The notes: a model not told the origin generated them from the sequence alone. Shown: positions 32,603 through 41,534, numbered from the stretch's first letter. The stretch: DNA of 64,000 bases from Cryptosporangium aurantiacum (GCF_900143005.1 NZ_FRCS01000011.1:124001-188000), one strand, 5' to 3'. A program made the numbers and translations.

Positions 32603-34105
32603 ATGTCCGGTGCCGAGAACGTGGCCGCCGCGCCGAGCCGCCCCGCGGCCCGCAGTCTGCTCCTCGTCACGTGCCTGTCGACGCTGGTCGTGAACGCGAA
32701 CACGTCGGCGGTGTCGATCCTGCTCCCGGCGATCAGCCGGGACGTCGACGCGCCACTGTCGACGCTGCAGTGGGCGGTGACCGGCTACAGCCTGGTCGGC
32801 GCCGCGGTGATCGTCACCGCGGGCGTCCTCGGCGACCTGCTCGGCCGCCGCCGGGTGTTCCTCTGGGGGCTGGCGCTGTTCATCGCGTCGTGCGTCTGGA
32901 TCGCGTTGTCCGCGAACGGGGTCGGCATCGTGCTCGGCCGCGCGGTCCAGGGCGCCGCGGGCTCGACGATCATCGCCTGCGGGCTCACGCTGCTGACGCT
33001 CGGCACCGCGGGCTCCGGCCGGGTCGGAGCGATCTCGCTGTGGGGTGCGGCGTCCGCGGTCGGTGCCGCCGCCGGGCCGCTGATCGGCGGTGCGCTGGCC
33101 GAGCTGTCCGGCTGGCAAGGCCTGTTCTGGTTGGACGCCGCGCTCGCCGCGATCTGCATCCCGATCACGCTGCGGGCGGTCGCCGAGTCCCGGGACGCCG
33201 GCCGCTCCGGCAAGCTCGACATCACCGGTTCGGTGCTGATCGCCGCGGTGCTCGCGCCGTTCGTCCTCGCCGTGACCAAGGGCGGCGACTGGGGCTGGGC
33301 CTCACCGGCGACGCTCGGCTCGTTCCTCGTCAGCATCGTCGCGGCGGTCGCGTTCTTCTACGCGGAGCGGCGGGCGGAGTCGCCGCTGGTGGCGCCGGAG
33401 CTGCTCCGCAACCGGCTGCTGATGGCAGGCACGCTGGGCATCCTGATCGGCGCCGGGACCGTCAACGCGCTCGGGTACCTGGTGAGCCTGTATTTCCAGG
33501 ACCCGGCGACGCTCGGGATGAGCCCGATGGGCGCCGGCCTGGCCACGCTCCCGCTCACCGTGACGCTCGTGCTCGTGTCGCCGACCGTGGTCGGCCTGGC
33601 CCGGCGTCTGGGCACCCGGGTCGTCGTCGGCGCCGGCTTCGCGATCAGCACGGTGGGGTTCGTGCTGCTCGTCCCGGTCGACCCCGGATGGGGGTACGCG
33701 CTATTCGTCGTGCCGCTGGTCGCGGTCGCGGCCGGGCTCGGTCTCTCCAACGGCCCGTGCTCCTCGCTGGCGACCAGCGCGGTGCCGGAGAGCGAGGTGG
33801 GCGCGGGATCGGGCATCTCGAACATGGCCCGCTACATCGGCGCCTCGGTGCTGGTCGCGGTCGTCGCGGCGGTCTACGGGAACGCCGCACCCGCCGCCGA
33901 CGCCGACCACGCCACGTCGGTGGCGGACCAGTTCTCCCGGGCCAACGCCGTCCTCGCGGTGATCTCCGCGCTGGGCGTGGCGCTCGCGGTGCTGGCCGCA
34001 CGGCATCGCCCGGAGCGGACCCACCCGGCGGACTACGCGGCCGCCGCCGTCTCGTCCGCGCACACGATGCCCAGCCAGGCGATGCTGCGGCGCGACCGGT
34101 TCTGA
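32603..34105 (+). CDS. MFS transporter, DHA2 family (paralogue of 22103)
   Basis: A 500-residue exporter with ~14 helices. Motif A is GVLGDLLGRRRVF (residues ~72-84), and GAAAGPLIGGALAE is motif C-like. AAAGGA precedes ATG 32603 at good spacing. Divergent from the degenerate M24 gene, it repeats the layout of the M20/MFS pair at 21961/22103: peptidase-family gene, palindrome, DHA2 exporter. That suggests a duplicated module whose substrate relates to peptides or peptide-like compounds. Followed by LAL2 on the same strand after 132 bases. Confidence 0.92.
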   Translation: MSGAENVAAAPSRPAARSLLLVTCLSTLVVNANTSAVSILLPAISRDVDAPLSTLQWAVTGYSLVGAAVIVTAGVLGDLLGRRRVFLWGLALFIASCVWIALSANGVGIVLGRAVQGAAGSTIIACGLTLLTLGTAGSGRVGAISLWGAASAVGAAAGPLIGGALAELSGWQGLFWLDAALAAICIPITLRAVAESRDAGRSGKLDITGSVLIAAVLAPFVLAVTKGGDWGWASPATLGSFLVSIVAAVAFFYAERRAESPLVAPELLRNRLLMAGTLGILIGAGTVNALGYLVSLYFQDPATLGMSPMGAGLATLPLTVTLVLVSPTVVGLARRLGTRVVVGAGFAISTVGFVLLVPVDPGWGYALFVVPLVAVAAGLGLSNGPCSSLATSAVPESEVGAGSGISNMARYIGASVLVAVVAAVYGNAAPAADADHATSVADQFSRANAVLAVISALGVALAVLAARHRPERTHPADYAAAAVSSAHTMPSQAMLRRDRF

Positions 34106-34122
34106 ATTTTTCGGCCGCCGAT

Positions 34123-34148
34123 GTTTGGATCTGCAAACGAAGGGTAAC
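34123..34148 (+). promoter_or_regulatory. Possible sigma-B/SigF-type promoter for LAL2
   Basis: GTTT (34123-34126) and GGGTAAC (34142-34148) are separated by 15 bases, matching the actinobacterial general-stress promoter pattern GTTT-N14-17-GGGTA. It lies 90 bases before the LAL2 GTG start. Confidence 0.4.
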
Positions 34149-34152
34149 GGGA

Positions 34153-34169
34153 CTATCCGAATCGGGTGA
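34153..34169. promoter_or_regulatory. Island palindrome 4 (weak, one good half)
   Basis: CTATCC-GAATC-GGGTGA: the right half is exact and the left half matches 4 of 6. It sits just downstream of the putative sigma-B-like promoter and upstream of LAL2. Confidence 0.4.
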
Positions 34170-34237
34170 TGCGCCCTCGCGGCGACCACGCCAGGCTGAG
34201 ATGGATTCATCGGGGTCGGCCGGCGCTTGGGGGTCGT

Positions 34238-36955
34238 GTGGCTACTGATGTTGCAATCGCACTCTCCACCAACCCGGTCCCGGTCCCAGCGGGCGAGGAC
34301 CCGCTCCTGGAGTCGAAGTTCGCCGTTCCGGAAGCGCCGCCGTTCCTGGTCACCCGATCCCGGCTCTGGGGCACGCTCACCGCTGCCGAACACGATCCGA
34401 TCACGGTCGTCGTGGGTTCCGCCGGAGCGGGGAAGACCCAGCTCGTCGCCTCCTGGCTGCGCATCCGGACCAGCAGCGCACCCGCCGCCTGGATCACGCT
34501 CGAGGAGGGCGACGGCGCGGCGGCCGTGTTCTGGGCCTACGTCGTCGAAGCGCTCCGCAGGGCCGGGGTGAACCTGCCGACCGCGACCCAGCACGCGTTT
34601 CCCGGCGCCGCCACACACCGTTCGTTCCTGTCCTGGCTGGCGGGTGAGATCGCGGCCGCACCGGAGCCGGTCATGCTGGTTCTCGACGGCACCTCCTGCC
34701 TCGACGACCAGCACCCGTGGGCGGCCGACCTGGACTTCGTCCTGCGCCATGCCGGCGAACGCCTGCGCATTATCCTGATCGGACGGTCCGACCCGCCGCT
34801 CCCCCTGCACCGATACCGGCTGGCCGGGCGGTTGACCGAGATCCGGGGCCGCGACCTCGCGTTCACCCCTGCGGAGACCGCCGAACTGCTCGACCTGCAC
34901 GGGATCTCGTTGCCGGACGGCGCGCTGTCCGCGCTGTTGCGGCGCACCGAGGGCTGGGCCGCCGGCTTACGGCTGCTCGCGATGGCGCTCTCCGGACGAC
35001 CGGACGCCGACCGTGAGGTCGAGCAGCTGACCGGCGACGACGCGGGGATCGCCGAGTACTTCCTCGGGGAGGTACTGCGGAACCAGCCGGCCGACGTCCG
35101 CTCGTTCCTGCTGGAGACCAGCATCCTCGACGTGGTCACGCCGGCGCTGGCCGAGGCCGTGACCGGACGCGGCGACAGCCGGCGGGTGCTGGCTGCCCTG
35201 CGCCGGAAGAACGCGTTCGTCGTGCCCACCGACGACCACGCCACCGCGTACCGCTACCACCCGCTGTTCGCCGACCTGCTCCGCACCCAGCTCGCGCTGG
35301 ACGCCCCGGAGCGGCGTCCCCGGCTCCACGGCCGCGCGGCGAGCTGGTTCGCGGCCCGCGGCGACCTCACCCGCGCGGTCGAGCACGCGTTCGCCGCGGG
35401 CGACCCGACCGCCGCCGCGTCGCTCGCGATCCACGGCTACGCGATCGGGCAGCTCGTGCTGCACGGACAGCGTTGCCGGCCGGGGGAACTGCTCAGCGCG
35501 GTGCCGGAGGCCGCGCCGACCCCGGAGAGCGCGCTGGTCCAGGCGGCGCTCGCGGTCGCCGAGAACGACTCCGAGCGGGCCATCCACCTCCTCGACCGCG
35601 CGCGAAGCCTGGTGGTCGAGGGCGGTGCACCCTGTCCCGATCCGGTCGCGCTGACCGGGATCGTGCTGGAGATCGTCCTCGCGGCGGCGCATCAGCAGTC
35701 CGCGCGCGTGGTGCGATCGGCCCACGTCGCCGACGTGCTGCTCGACCGGGCCCCGCCGGAGTTCCGGGCGCGCTGCGCCGAGATCCGCGCCGTCCTGCTG
35801 ACCGCCCGCGGGGCGGCGGAGAGCCGGCTCGGCCTGGTCGACGTGGCAGTCGAAACCCTGCGTCAAGCGATCACGGTGGCCGGATCGGCGGGCTGCGCCG
35901 GTCCGCGGAAGTCCGCGCTGGAGCAGCTGGCGCTGGTGGAAGCCCACCGGGGCCGGCTCCGACAGGCGGCCGCCCTCGCCGGCGAGGCGGCTTCGGCGGC
36001 TTCCGGCGCTTCCGGCGCTTCCGGCGCTTCCGGCGCTTCCGGCGCTTCCGGCGCTTCCGGCGCTTCCGGGGCCGAGGCCGCCGAGCTGACGCTGGCCTGG
36101 GTCGCTGCCGAGCGGTACGAGGTCGAGCCGGCCTGGCACCACCTGCGCGCGGCCGCAGCGCATCCGTCCGCCGATCCCGCCGTGACGTCCGGCATCGCGC
36201 TGATCAAAGCGCGCCTGCTGCGTGCCCGCGGTGAGTTCCGCGAGGCGCGCGCGATCCTGGAGGCCTGCGCCGATGAGCGACATACACCGCTCTGGATGGC
36301 GCGGGAGCTCGCGATCGCCCGCGCCCGGCTGGCGATCGCCGCCGGAGACCCGGCCGAGGCCGAGGCCCTGGTCCGGTCCCTGACCCCGTCGGAGACCGAC
36401 GACGTCACGGTGGTCCATGCCGCGGCACGGCTGGCCGCCGGGGACGCCGAGCAAGCACGGCTGCTGGCACGCGCGGTGGCCGGTGGCAGCGCGCCCGCAC
36501 CCGTCCAGGTCGACGCCTGGCTGTTGCTCGCGACGATCGCCGCCGACGAGCAGGACGCCGACCGGGCGCGCCGGGCGCTGCGTCACGCGTTGCGCGCGGC
36601 GGCTCCCGAGTCGCAGCGGCGTCCGTTCAACGAGATCGCGCCGGTGCTGAGACGTCTGCTCCGTGAAGACCCCGAACTCCGCGAACGGTTCCGGCTGCCG
36701 GGTACCGACGAGCCGTCCCGGCCCGCGCCGACGCCGGCCACCGCGGAGGAACCGGTCCTGGTGGAACCGCTGAGCAAGCGGGAGATGGACGTCCTGCTCC
36801 AGATGGCCGCGATGCTGCCGACCGAGGAGATCGCCGCGACGCTCTACGTGTCGATCAACACGGTGAAGACGCACGTCCGCAGCATCCTGCGCAAGCTCGC
36901 GGTCTCCCGGCGCAGCGAGGCCGTCCGGCGCGCGCGGGCGCTCGGCTTGATCTGA
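34238..36955 (+). CDS. LAL-type LuxR regulator 2 (MalT-like) with an ASG tandem repeat
   Basis: A 905-residue STAND regulator. Walker A is VVVGSAGAGKTQLVAS (~residue 57-72). The NTPase core continues with MLVLDGTSCLDDQH and LIGRSDPPLPLHRYRLAGR. A helical repeat sensor region follows, interrupted at residues ~589-610 by seven Ala-Ser-Gly units. The C-terminal HTH is LSKREMDVLLQMAAMLPTEEIAATLYVSINTVKTHV (residues ~845-900) and ends at LGLI. GTG 34238 (ATDVAIALST) is chosen because GCTTGGGGG lies upstream and the homologous NTPase part begins ~40 residues later. An in-frame upstream start at 34166 would add basic sequence. It is probably a positive regulator of the neighbouring palindrome-bearing genes. 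Confidence 0.92.
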   Translation: MATDVAIALSTNPVPVPAGEDPLLESKFAVPEAPPFLVTRSRLWGTLTAAEHDPITVVVGSAGAGKTQLVASWLRIRTSSAPAAWITLEEGDGAAAVFWAYVVEALRRAGVNLPTATQHAFPGAATHRSFLSWLAGEIAAAPEPVMLVLDGTSCLDDQHPWAADLDFVLRHAGERLRIILIGRSDPPLPLHRYRLAGRLTEIRGRDLAFTPAETAELLDLHGISLPDGALSALLRRTEGWAAGLRLLAMALSGRPDADREVEQLTGDDAGIAEYFLGEVLRNQPADVRSFLLETSILDVVTPALAEAVTGRGDSRRVLAALRRKNAFVVPTDDHATAYRYHPLFADLLRTQLALDAPERRPRLHGRAASWFAARGDLTRAVEHAFAAGDPTAAASLAIHGYAIGQLVLHGQRCRPGELLSAVPEAAPTPESALVQAALAVAENDSERAIHLLDRARSLVVEGGAPCPDPVALTGIVLEIVLAAAHQQSARVVRSAHVADVLLDRAPPEFRARCAEIRAVLLTARGAAESRLGLVDVAVETLRQAITVAGSAGCAGPRKSALEQLALVEAHRGRLRQAAALAGEAASAASGASGASGASGASGASGASGASGAEAAELTLAWVAAERYEVEPAWHHLRAAAAHPSADPAVTSGIALIKARLLRARGEFREARAILEACADERHTPLWMARELAIARARLAIAAGDPAEAEALVRSLTPSETDDVTVVHAAARLAAGDAEQARLLARAVAGGSAPAPVQVDAWLLLATIAADEQDADRARRALRHALRAAAPESQRRPFNEIAPVLRRLLREDPELRERFRLPGTDEPSRPAPTPATAEEPVLVEPLSKREMDVLLQMAAMLPTEEIAATLYVSINTVKTHVRSILRKLAVSRRSEAVRRARALGLI
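36001..36063 (+). repeat. Seven perfect 9-bp tandem repeats inside LAL2
   Basis: The unit TTCCGGCGC is repeated seven times without error, plus a partial copy, encoding (Ala-Ser-Gly)n in the sensor region. Because the unit is 9 bases, copy-number change keeps the frame. It is likely to be variable between strains. Confidence 0.97.
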
Positions 36956-36965
36956 GTGGTCCTTC

Positions 36966-36982
36966 TCGTCCGCTGCGGGTGA
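36966..36982. promoter_or_regulatory. Island palindrome 5 (two mismatches)
   Basis: TCGTCC-GCTGC-GGGTGA, 72 bases upstream of the DUF6325 gene at 37055. The right half is exact. Confidence 0.5.
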
Positions 36983-37054
36983 CGCCCGGCCCGCGGCGGC
37001 GGCGGATCGTGGATCGCAGAAGGTGTCCACGTTCCGCGCTCTGGAGGGACCTCC

Positions 37055-37534
37055 ATGGACGACCTCGAACAGACCACTTTGGACGAGCTGGGCCCGATCG
37101 ACTTCTTCGTGATCGAATTCCCGGAGAGCCACCTGACCGGCGAAGGGCTACTCGCCCTGGTAGAGCTGGTCGATCGGGGCATCATCCGGGTACTCGACCT
37201 GGTGTTCGTGGAGCGACGCTCCGACGGGACCACCGTCCGCCTCCACCTCGACGAGCAGGACCACCGGCCGGTCCTCGCGCAGTTCACCGGTGCCTCCTCC
37301 GGACTGGTCGGCGACGACGACCTCACGGTGATCGGCGAGATCCTCGAGCCGGGCACCTGGGCCGCGGTCCTGGTCTACGAGAACACCTGGGCCGCGCCGC
37401 TCGGCCGCGCACTGCGCCGGGCCGGCGGCCAGCTGGTCGCCGGTGGCCGGATCCCGGTCCAGGCGATCCTCGCGGTCCTCGACGACATCGAAGCCGACTC
37501 CGGAACCGACCACCGACTCGTGGAAAGGGCGTGA
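37055..37534 (+). CDS. DUF6325-family protein
   Basis: A 159-residue cytoplasmic alpha/beta protein with the DUF6325 pattern: GPIDFFVIEFPESHLTGEGL at the start, then LVDRGIIRVLDLVFVERRSDG, and GTWAAVLVYENTWAAPLGRAL with AGGQLVAGGRIP at the end. Length is typical. GGAGGG precedes ATG 37055. It heads a tight operon: SHOCT protein (6 bases after its stop), DAG kinase-like, metallophosphoesterase-like. A related protein is encoded at 59346. Function of the family is unknown. A palindrome lies upstream. Confidence 0.9.
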   Translation: MDDLEQTTLDELGPIDFFVIEFPESHLTGEGLLALVELVDRGIIRVLDLVFVERRSDGTTVRLHLDEQDHRPVLAQFTGASSGLVGDDDLTVIGEILEPGTWAAVLVYENTWAAPLGRALRRAGGQLVAGGRIPVQAILAVLDDIEADSGTDHRLVERA

Positions 37535-37539
37535 CGCAG

Positions 37540-37815
37540 ATGCCTGGTCTCCTGCGCGGCGTCGCACGCACCGCTGTGATCGCCGGGACCGCGACCGCGG
37601 TCTCCAACCGGGTATCCCGGCGCCAAGCCGGACGGTGGGCAGCTCAGAGCCAGCCGGAGCCGCTGCCGCCGCCCCCTCCCCCGCCCCCGGCCCCCGCCGG
37701 TTCGGGTGTCGAGAACCAGCTCGCGGCCCTGAGCCAGCTCGGCGAGCTCAAGGAGAAGGGCATCCTCACCGAGGCCGAGTTCGAGAACCAGAAGCGCCGC
37801 ATTCTCGGGACCTGA
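37540..37815 (+). CDS. SHOCT-domain small protein
   Basis: A 91-residue protein with an N-terminal hydrophobic/basic segment (LLRGVARTAVIAGTATAV), a polyproline stretch (PPPPPPPPAPA, residues ~46-56) and a C-terminal SHOCT domain (LAALSQLGELKEKGILTEAE then FENQKRRIL). SHOCT is a short helical oligomerization domain. ATG 37540 has AAAGGG eleven bases upstream. A GTG at 37531 overlapping the previous stop is the alternative, but its ribosome site would be too close. It is second in the DUF6325 operon, perhaps a membrane-associated scaffold. Confidence 0.88.
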   Translation: MPGLLRGVARTAVIAGTATAVSNRVSRRQAGRWAAQSQPEPLPPPPPPPPAPAGSGVENQLAALSQLGELKEKGILTEAEFENQKRRILGT

Positions 37816-37820
37816 GCGCC

Positions 37821-39188
37821 GTGCCGGACGAGAACCCCGTACTCAACATGGCTTCGGCGACCGCACCGGTGCCGCGGCGGATCCGCTGGGTGCAGCGCGG
37901 CCTCGCCCGGTCGGCGTTCCTCGCGGCCGCCGCGTGCCTGGTCTTGCCGCTGACCGTGGCCGGCCTGCGCAGCATCAGCCTGCTGGCGCTCGGTGTCGGC
38001 GGGGCGGCGCTGACGCTCGCGGCCGGCTGGTGGTTCCTCAGCCACCGCGGGGTGCGGCGCTGGATCGCGGGCGCCGTCGTGCTGGCCGTGCCCTGCGCGG
38101 TCGCGGCCTGGTACATCCGGGCGGAGCTGCTCTGGGCGGTGATCGTCACCGCGTTCCTCTGGGGGCTGGCGCTCGGCCTCGGCCGCGCGGCGCTGGCCGA
38201 ATTCCCCCGGCCGGCGCCACCGACCGAGTACGAGACCCCCACGCCCCGGCACCCGTACGTGATCATGAACCCCCGCTCCGGTGGGGGAAAAGTCGACCGG
38301 TTCGGGCTGGCCGACGCCGCGCGGGCCCGCGGTGCCGAGGTCGTACTGCTCGACGACGACCACAAGGACGCCGCCAGCCTGGCGAGACAGGCCGTCTACG
38401 CGGGCGCTGACCTGCTCGGCGTCGCGGGTGGCGACGGGACGCAGGCCCTGGTCGCCGACGTCGCCGCGGAGACCGGCGTCCCGTTCATGGTGATCTCGGC
38501 CGGAACCCGGAACCACTTCGCGCTCGACCTGGGGCTCGACCGCGACCATCCGGAGACCTGCCTGGACGCGCTGACCGACGGTGTCGAGGTACGGATCGAT
38601 CTCGGCCGGGTCGGCGGCCGGACGTTCGTCAACAACGCGTCGTTCGGCGCGTACGCGACGATCGTCGACCGCCCGACGTACCGGGGGAAGAAGGCCGGGA
38701 CCGCGCTCGACGTCCTCCCCGACCTGCTCGCCGAGCACTCCGGGCCGGCGCTGCGGGTCACCGTCGGGCAGACCGTCCTGAACGGACCGGTGGCCGCGCT
38801 GGTGAGCAACAACCCGTACCGCGTCGATGACGTCGCCCACTTCGGACAGCGTCCTCGGCTGGACGGCGGCGTGCTCGGCGTGCTGGCCGTCGTGATGCAC
38901 GGCGCGATGGACGCGAGCCGGATACTGCGCGGACGGCGTTCGCGGTCGTTGCGGGTCGTCCAGGGACGCGAGGTGGTCGTCGACGCGGACGTCGCGTCGA
39001 TCCCGGTCGGCATCGACGGCGAGTCGTTCTGGCTGCACACGCCGGTGCGCTGCACGATTCGTCCGCGTGCGCTCCGGGTGCGGGTCCCGCGGAACCGGCC
39101 CGGGGTCCGGCCGCCACGACCGACGATGGACTGGCGGCGGCTCGGTCGGATCGCGCTGTCCACCGGCTCCCGCACCGTGGATGCGTGA
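37821..39188 (+). CDS. Membrane protein with diacylglycerol-kinase catalytic domain
   Basis: A 455-residue protein with three or four N-terminal membrane helices (residues ~30-130) and a C-terminal lipid-kinase fold (DAGKc). Motifs are VIMNPRSGGGKVDRFG (nucleotide loop) and GVAGGDGTQALVADV (GGDGT catalytic loop), followed by NHFALDLGLDRD and the second-domain strands NNASFGAYATIVD. It should phosphorylate a lipid such as diacylglycerol or a related alcohol at the membrane. GTG 37821 lies five bases after the SHOCT stop. It overlaps the next gene (ATG 39181), so the four genes form one operon. Confidence 0.9.
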   Translation: MPDENPVLNMASATAPVPRRIRWVQRGLARSAFLAAAACLVLPLTVAGLRSISLLALGVGGAALTLAAGWWFLSHRGVRRWIAGAVVLAVPCAVAAWYIRAELLWAVIVTAFLWGLALGLGRAALAEFPRPAPPTEYETPTPRHPYVIMNPRSGGGKVDRFGLADAARARGAEVVLLDDDHKDAASLARQAVYAGADLLGVAGGDGTQALVADVAAETGVPFMVISAGTRNHFALDLGLDRDHPETCLDALTDGVEVRIDLGRVGGRTFVNNASFGAYATIVDRPTYRGKKAGTALDVLPDLLAEHSGPALRVTVGQTVLNGPVAALVSNNPYRVDDVAHFGQRPRLDGGVLGVLAVVMHGAMDASRILRGRRSRSLRVVQGREVVVDADVASIPVGIDGESFWLHTPVRCTIRPRALRVRVPRNRPGVRPPRPTMDWRRLGRIALSTGSRTVDA

Positions 39189-39987
39189 GCCGATGGTCGT
39201 CCTCGCGCTCGTCGCCGATCTCCACGCGGGCGCGTACCCGGTGGCCGCGATCGAGACGCTGGTCGCGGACGTCGGGGCGGCTGGCCCGACGCTGACCGTG
39301 GTGACCGGGGACTGCACGCGGCCGGCCGGTGGCGCGGTGGCCGACCTGCTGGCCCGCCTCCCCCGGCCGCTGCTGCCGCTGCTGGGCACGCACACCCCGA
39401 CGCCGCTCCGGGACCGGCTGCCCAGAGCAGCCGGGCGGGCCGGCGCGGCCGGGCGGGCCGGCGCAGCCGCGCGGGCCGAACTAGCCGCGCCGTCCGGCGC
39501 CGACGACGCGGTGGTCGAGGCGCCGGGCGTCCGCGTCGTCGGACTGCAGTCGATGACCGGCTGGCGGTGCGCGCACGGCCGGGTCTCCCCCCGCCAGGTG
39601 TCCACGGTGCGCGCGGCGATGGCCGACACACCACCACCGGTGTTGCGGGTGGTGGCGCTGCACCACCCGCCTGCGGTGTCCGGACCCGGTCGTCCCGGTG
39701 GACGCGCCTCGCTGACCGACGCGCTGGTCCACACCCGGGTCGACGTCGTGCTCGCCGGGTCGGCCCGGGTGCCGAGCGTCCGGCGGACGCAGCTGTGGAG
39801 CGGCGGGCTGGCTCATCCGGTGATCGAGGTGATCGCCGAAGACGGCTCGATGTACGACGGGCGGGGCGGCCATCGGTCGTGGAGCCTGGTCCGCGTCGAC
39901 GCCAGGACGATCACCGTCGAACAGCGTCATCTCGTCGACGGCGGCTGGCGCACCGGACGGAGCGTCGTGTATCCCCGGGCCCGCTGA
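39181..39987 (+). CDS. Degenerate metallophosphoesterase-like protein
   Basis: A 268-residue protein with a calcineurin-like fold. The first motif is intact: Asp13 and His15 in VADLHAG. The second, TGDC, has Gly-Asp. The third, normally GNHD, reads GTHT. A HHPP segment supplies one His, but the last motif GHxH is replaced by GSAR. So several metal ligands of the dinuclear site are missing. A repetitive RAGAAGRAGAA segment fills the middle. ATG 39181 overlaps the DAG kinase stop by 8 bases. Met 39193 is an alternative. It is the last gene of the DUF6325 operon. Enzymatic activity is doubtful. Confidence 0.8.
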   Translation: MREPMVVLALVADLHAGAYPVAAIETLVADVGAAGPTLTVVTGDCTRPAGGAVADLLARLPRPLLPLLGTHTPTPLRDRLPRAAGRAGAAGRAGAAARAELAAPSGADDAVVEAPGVRVVGLQSMTGWRCAHGRVSPRQVSTVRAAMADTPPPVLRVVALHHPPAVSGPGRPGGRASLTDALVHTRVDVVLAGSARVPSVRRTQLWSGGLAHPVIEVIAEDGSMYDGRGGHRSWSLVRVDARTITVEQRHLVDGGWRTGRSVVYPRAR

Positions 39988-39993
39988 CCTCGA

Positions 39994-40010
39994 TCATCCG
40001 CCCGGGGTGA
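39994..40010. promoter_or_regulatory. Island palindrome 6 (one mismatch)
   Basis: TCATCC-GCCCG-GGGTGA, 64 bases upstream of the DUF7144 gene at 40075. Confidence 0.75.
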
Positions 40011-40074
40011 CCAAACCCGACCCCGTCGCCCGCACGCTGGACCCGACCCGTGCGGAACGACGGAAGGCAGAAAA

Positions 40075-40530
40075 ATGTCGGACACCGAGACTTCGTCCGC
40101 AGCACCGGCTCGAGGCACCGGCTACACCCCACCCGAGGAGGTGGCGACCGGCTGGGCGGGCTGGGTCGTGTTCGGCGGCGTCATGCTGATCATGATCGGC
40201 GCGTTCCACGCCTGTGAGGGCTTCGTCGCGATCTTCGACGAGGGCTTCTACGCGGTCACCGAGAGCGGTCTGGCCGTCGAGATCGACTACACCGCCTGGG
40301 GCTGGGTGCATCTCGCGATGAGCGCGCTGGTCATCGCCGTCGGCGTGGCCCTGATCGCCGGCCAGACGTGGGCCCGGGTGGCCGCGGTCGTGCTGGCGGT
40401 GCTCGGAGCGCTGATCAACCTCGCGTTCCTCGCCGCCTATCCGGTGTGGTCGACGATCATGATCGTCCTCAACGTCATCGTCATCTACGCGACCGTCGTG
40501 CACGGGCGCGAGGTCAAAGCACTCCGCTGA
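40075..40530 (+). CDS. DUF7144-family four-helix membrane protein (copy 1)
   Basis: A 151-residue protein with four hydrophobic helices. The first follows GWAGWVVFGGVMLIMIGAFHACEGFVAIF. The family phrases TAWGWVHLAMSALVIAVGVALI and the C-terminal IYATVVHGREV are clear. ATG 40075 has GGAAGGC upstream. Copy 2 (57142-57579) aligns from end to end. It is followed 32 bases later by PPK2, and then by the P-type ATPase, all on one strand with a palindrome ahead of the first gene, so a stress operon is likely. Function of the family is unknown. Confidence 0.9.
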   Translation: MSDTETSSAAPARGTGYTPPEEVATGWAGWVVFGGVMLIMIGAFHACEGFVAIFDEGFYAVTESGLAVEIDYTAWGWVHLAMSALVIAVGVALIAGQTWARVAAVVLAVLGALINLAFLAAYPVWSTIMIVLNVIVIYATVVHGREVKALR

Positions 40531-40562
40531 ACCGCCGACGACGACGAAGGAGGCGGGTGCGC

Positions 40563-41534
40563 ATGCCCGACGAATCCAGAGCCGCGCGGATCGCGGAACT
40601 CGTCCGGACGCTCCGGGTCGACCCGGGCTCGGACGTGGTGCTGTCCCGGGACTTCGACCCCGGCTACAAGTCCGACCTGGTCCGCAAGCGGGACGGCGAC
40701 GAGTTGCTCCGCGCGGGTATCGCGCTGCTGGCCGACTACCAGGCCCGGCTGGCCGCGCAGAACACCCACGGGGTGCTGGTCTGCCTGCAGGCCCTGGACG
40801 CCGCCGGGAAGGACGGGACGATCCGCCACGTGATGAGCGGGGTCAACCCGCAGGGTGTGCACGTGCGGAGCTTCAAAGCGCCGTCCACCGAGGAACTGGA
40901 CCACGACTACCTCTGGCGGTACGCCCGGCAGCTGCCCGCCCGCGGTGACATCGGCATCTTCAACCGATCCCACTACGAGGAGGTCCTGGTGGTCCGGGTA
41001 CACCCCGAGCACCTGGACCATCAGCACCTCCCCCCGGAGGCCAAACAGGGCGACGTCTGGAAACGCCGCTACCGGGAGATCAACGACTGGGAGCGGTACC
41101 TGTCCGAGAACGGCTTCCGGATCGTCAAGCTCTTCCTCAACCTGTCCAAGGAGGAGCAGCGGACCAGGTTCCTCCGCCGGATCGACCGCGCGGACAAGAA
41201 CTGGAAGTTCTCCTCGGCCGACGCCCACGAGCGCCGCTCCTGGGACGACTACCAGACCACGTTCTCCGAGATGCTGTCGGCCACCAGCACGGAGTGGGCG
41301 CCCTGGTACGTCCTCCCGGCCGACCGGAAATGGTTCACCCGCATCTGCGCCGCCGCGGTCCTCGCCACCACCCTGGTCGAACTCGACCCGCAGTACCCGA
41401 CGATCCCGCCGCACGTGGCCAAGGAGCTGAAAGCGGCCAAACGGGCGCTGAAGAAGGAGGCACCCGAGGGCCGGCCCGCGGATCCCTACGCCGAGAGCGC
41501 GAAGCGCAAGGCACGGAAGGGGGCGAGATCGTGA
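40563..41534 (+). CDS. ppk2: Polyphosphate kinase 2 family protein
   Basis: A 323-residue PPK2. The Walker A-like loop is LQALDAAGKDGTIRHVMSG (~residues 75-95), the Walker B/lid region includes ARGDIGIFNRSHYEEVLVVRVH, and KEEQRTRFLRRIDR with KNWKFSSADAHERRSWDDY matches the lid and substrate part. PPK2 enzymes transfer phosphate between polyphosphate and nucleoside mono- or diphosphates. GAAGGAGG precedes ATG 40563. The stop overlaps the start of the P-type ATPase (GTGA), so ATP or GTP made from polyphosphate may be linked to the pump. The basic C-terminus (KRKARKGARS) is unusual but short. Confidence 0.95.
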   Translation: MPDESRAARIAELVRTLRVDPGSDVVLSRDFDPGYKSDLVRKRDGDELLRAGIALLADYQARLAAQNTHGVLVCLQALDAAGKDGTIRHVMSGVNPQGVHVRSFKAPSTEELDHDYLWRYARQLPARGDIGIFNRSHYEEVLVVRVHPEHLDHQHLPPEAKQGDVWKRRYREINDWERYLSENGFRIVKLFLNLSKEEQRTRFLRRIDRADKNWKFSSADAHERRSWDDYQTTFSEMLSATSTEWAPWYVLPADRKWFTRICAAAVLATTLVELDPQYPTIPPHVAKELKAAKRALKKEAPEGRPADPYAESAKRKARKGARS

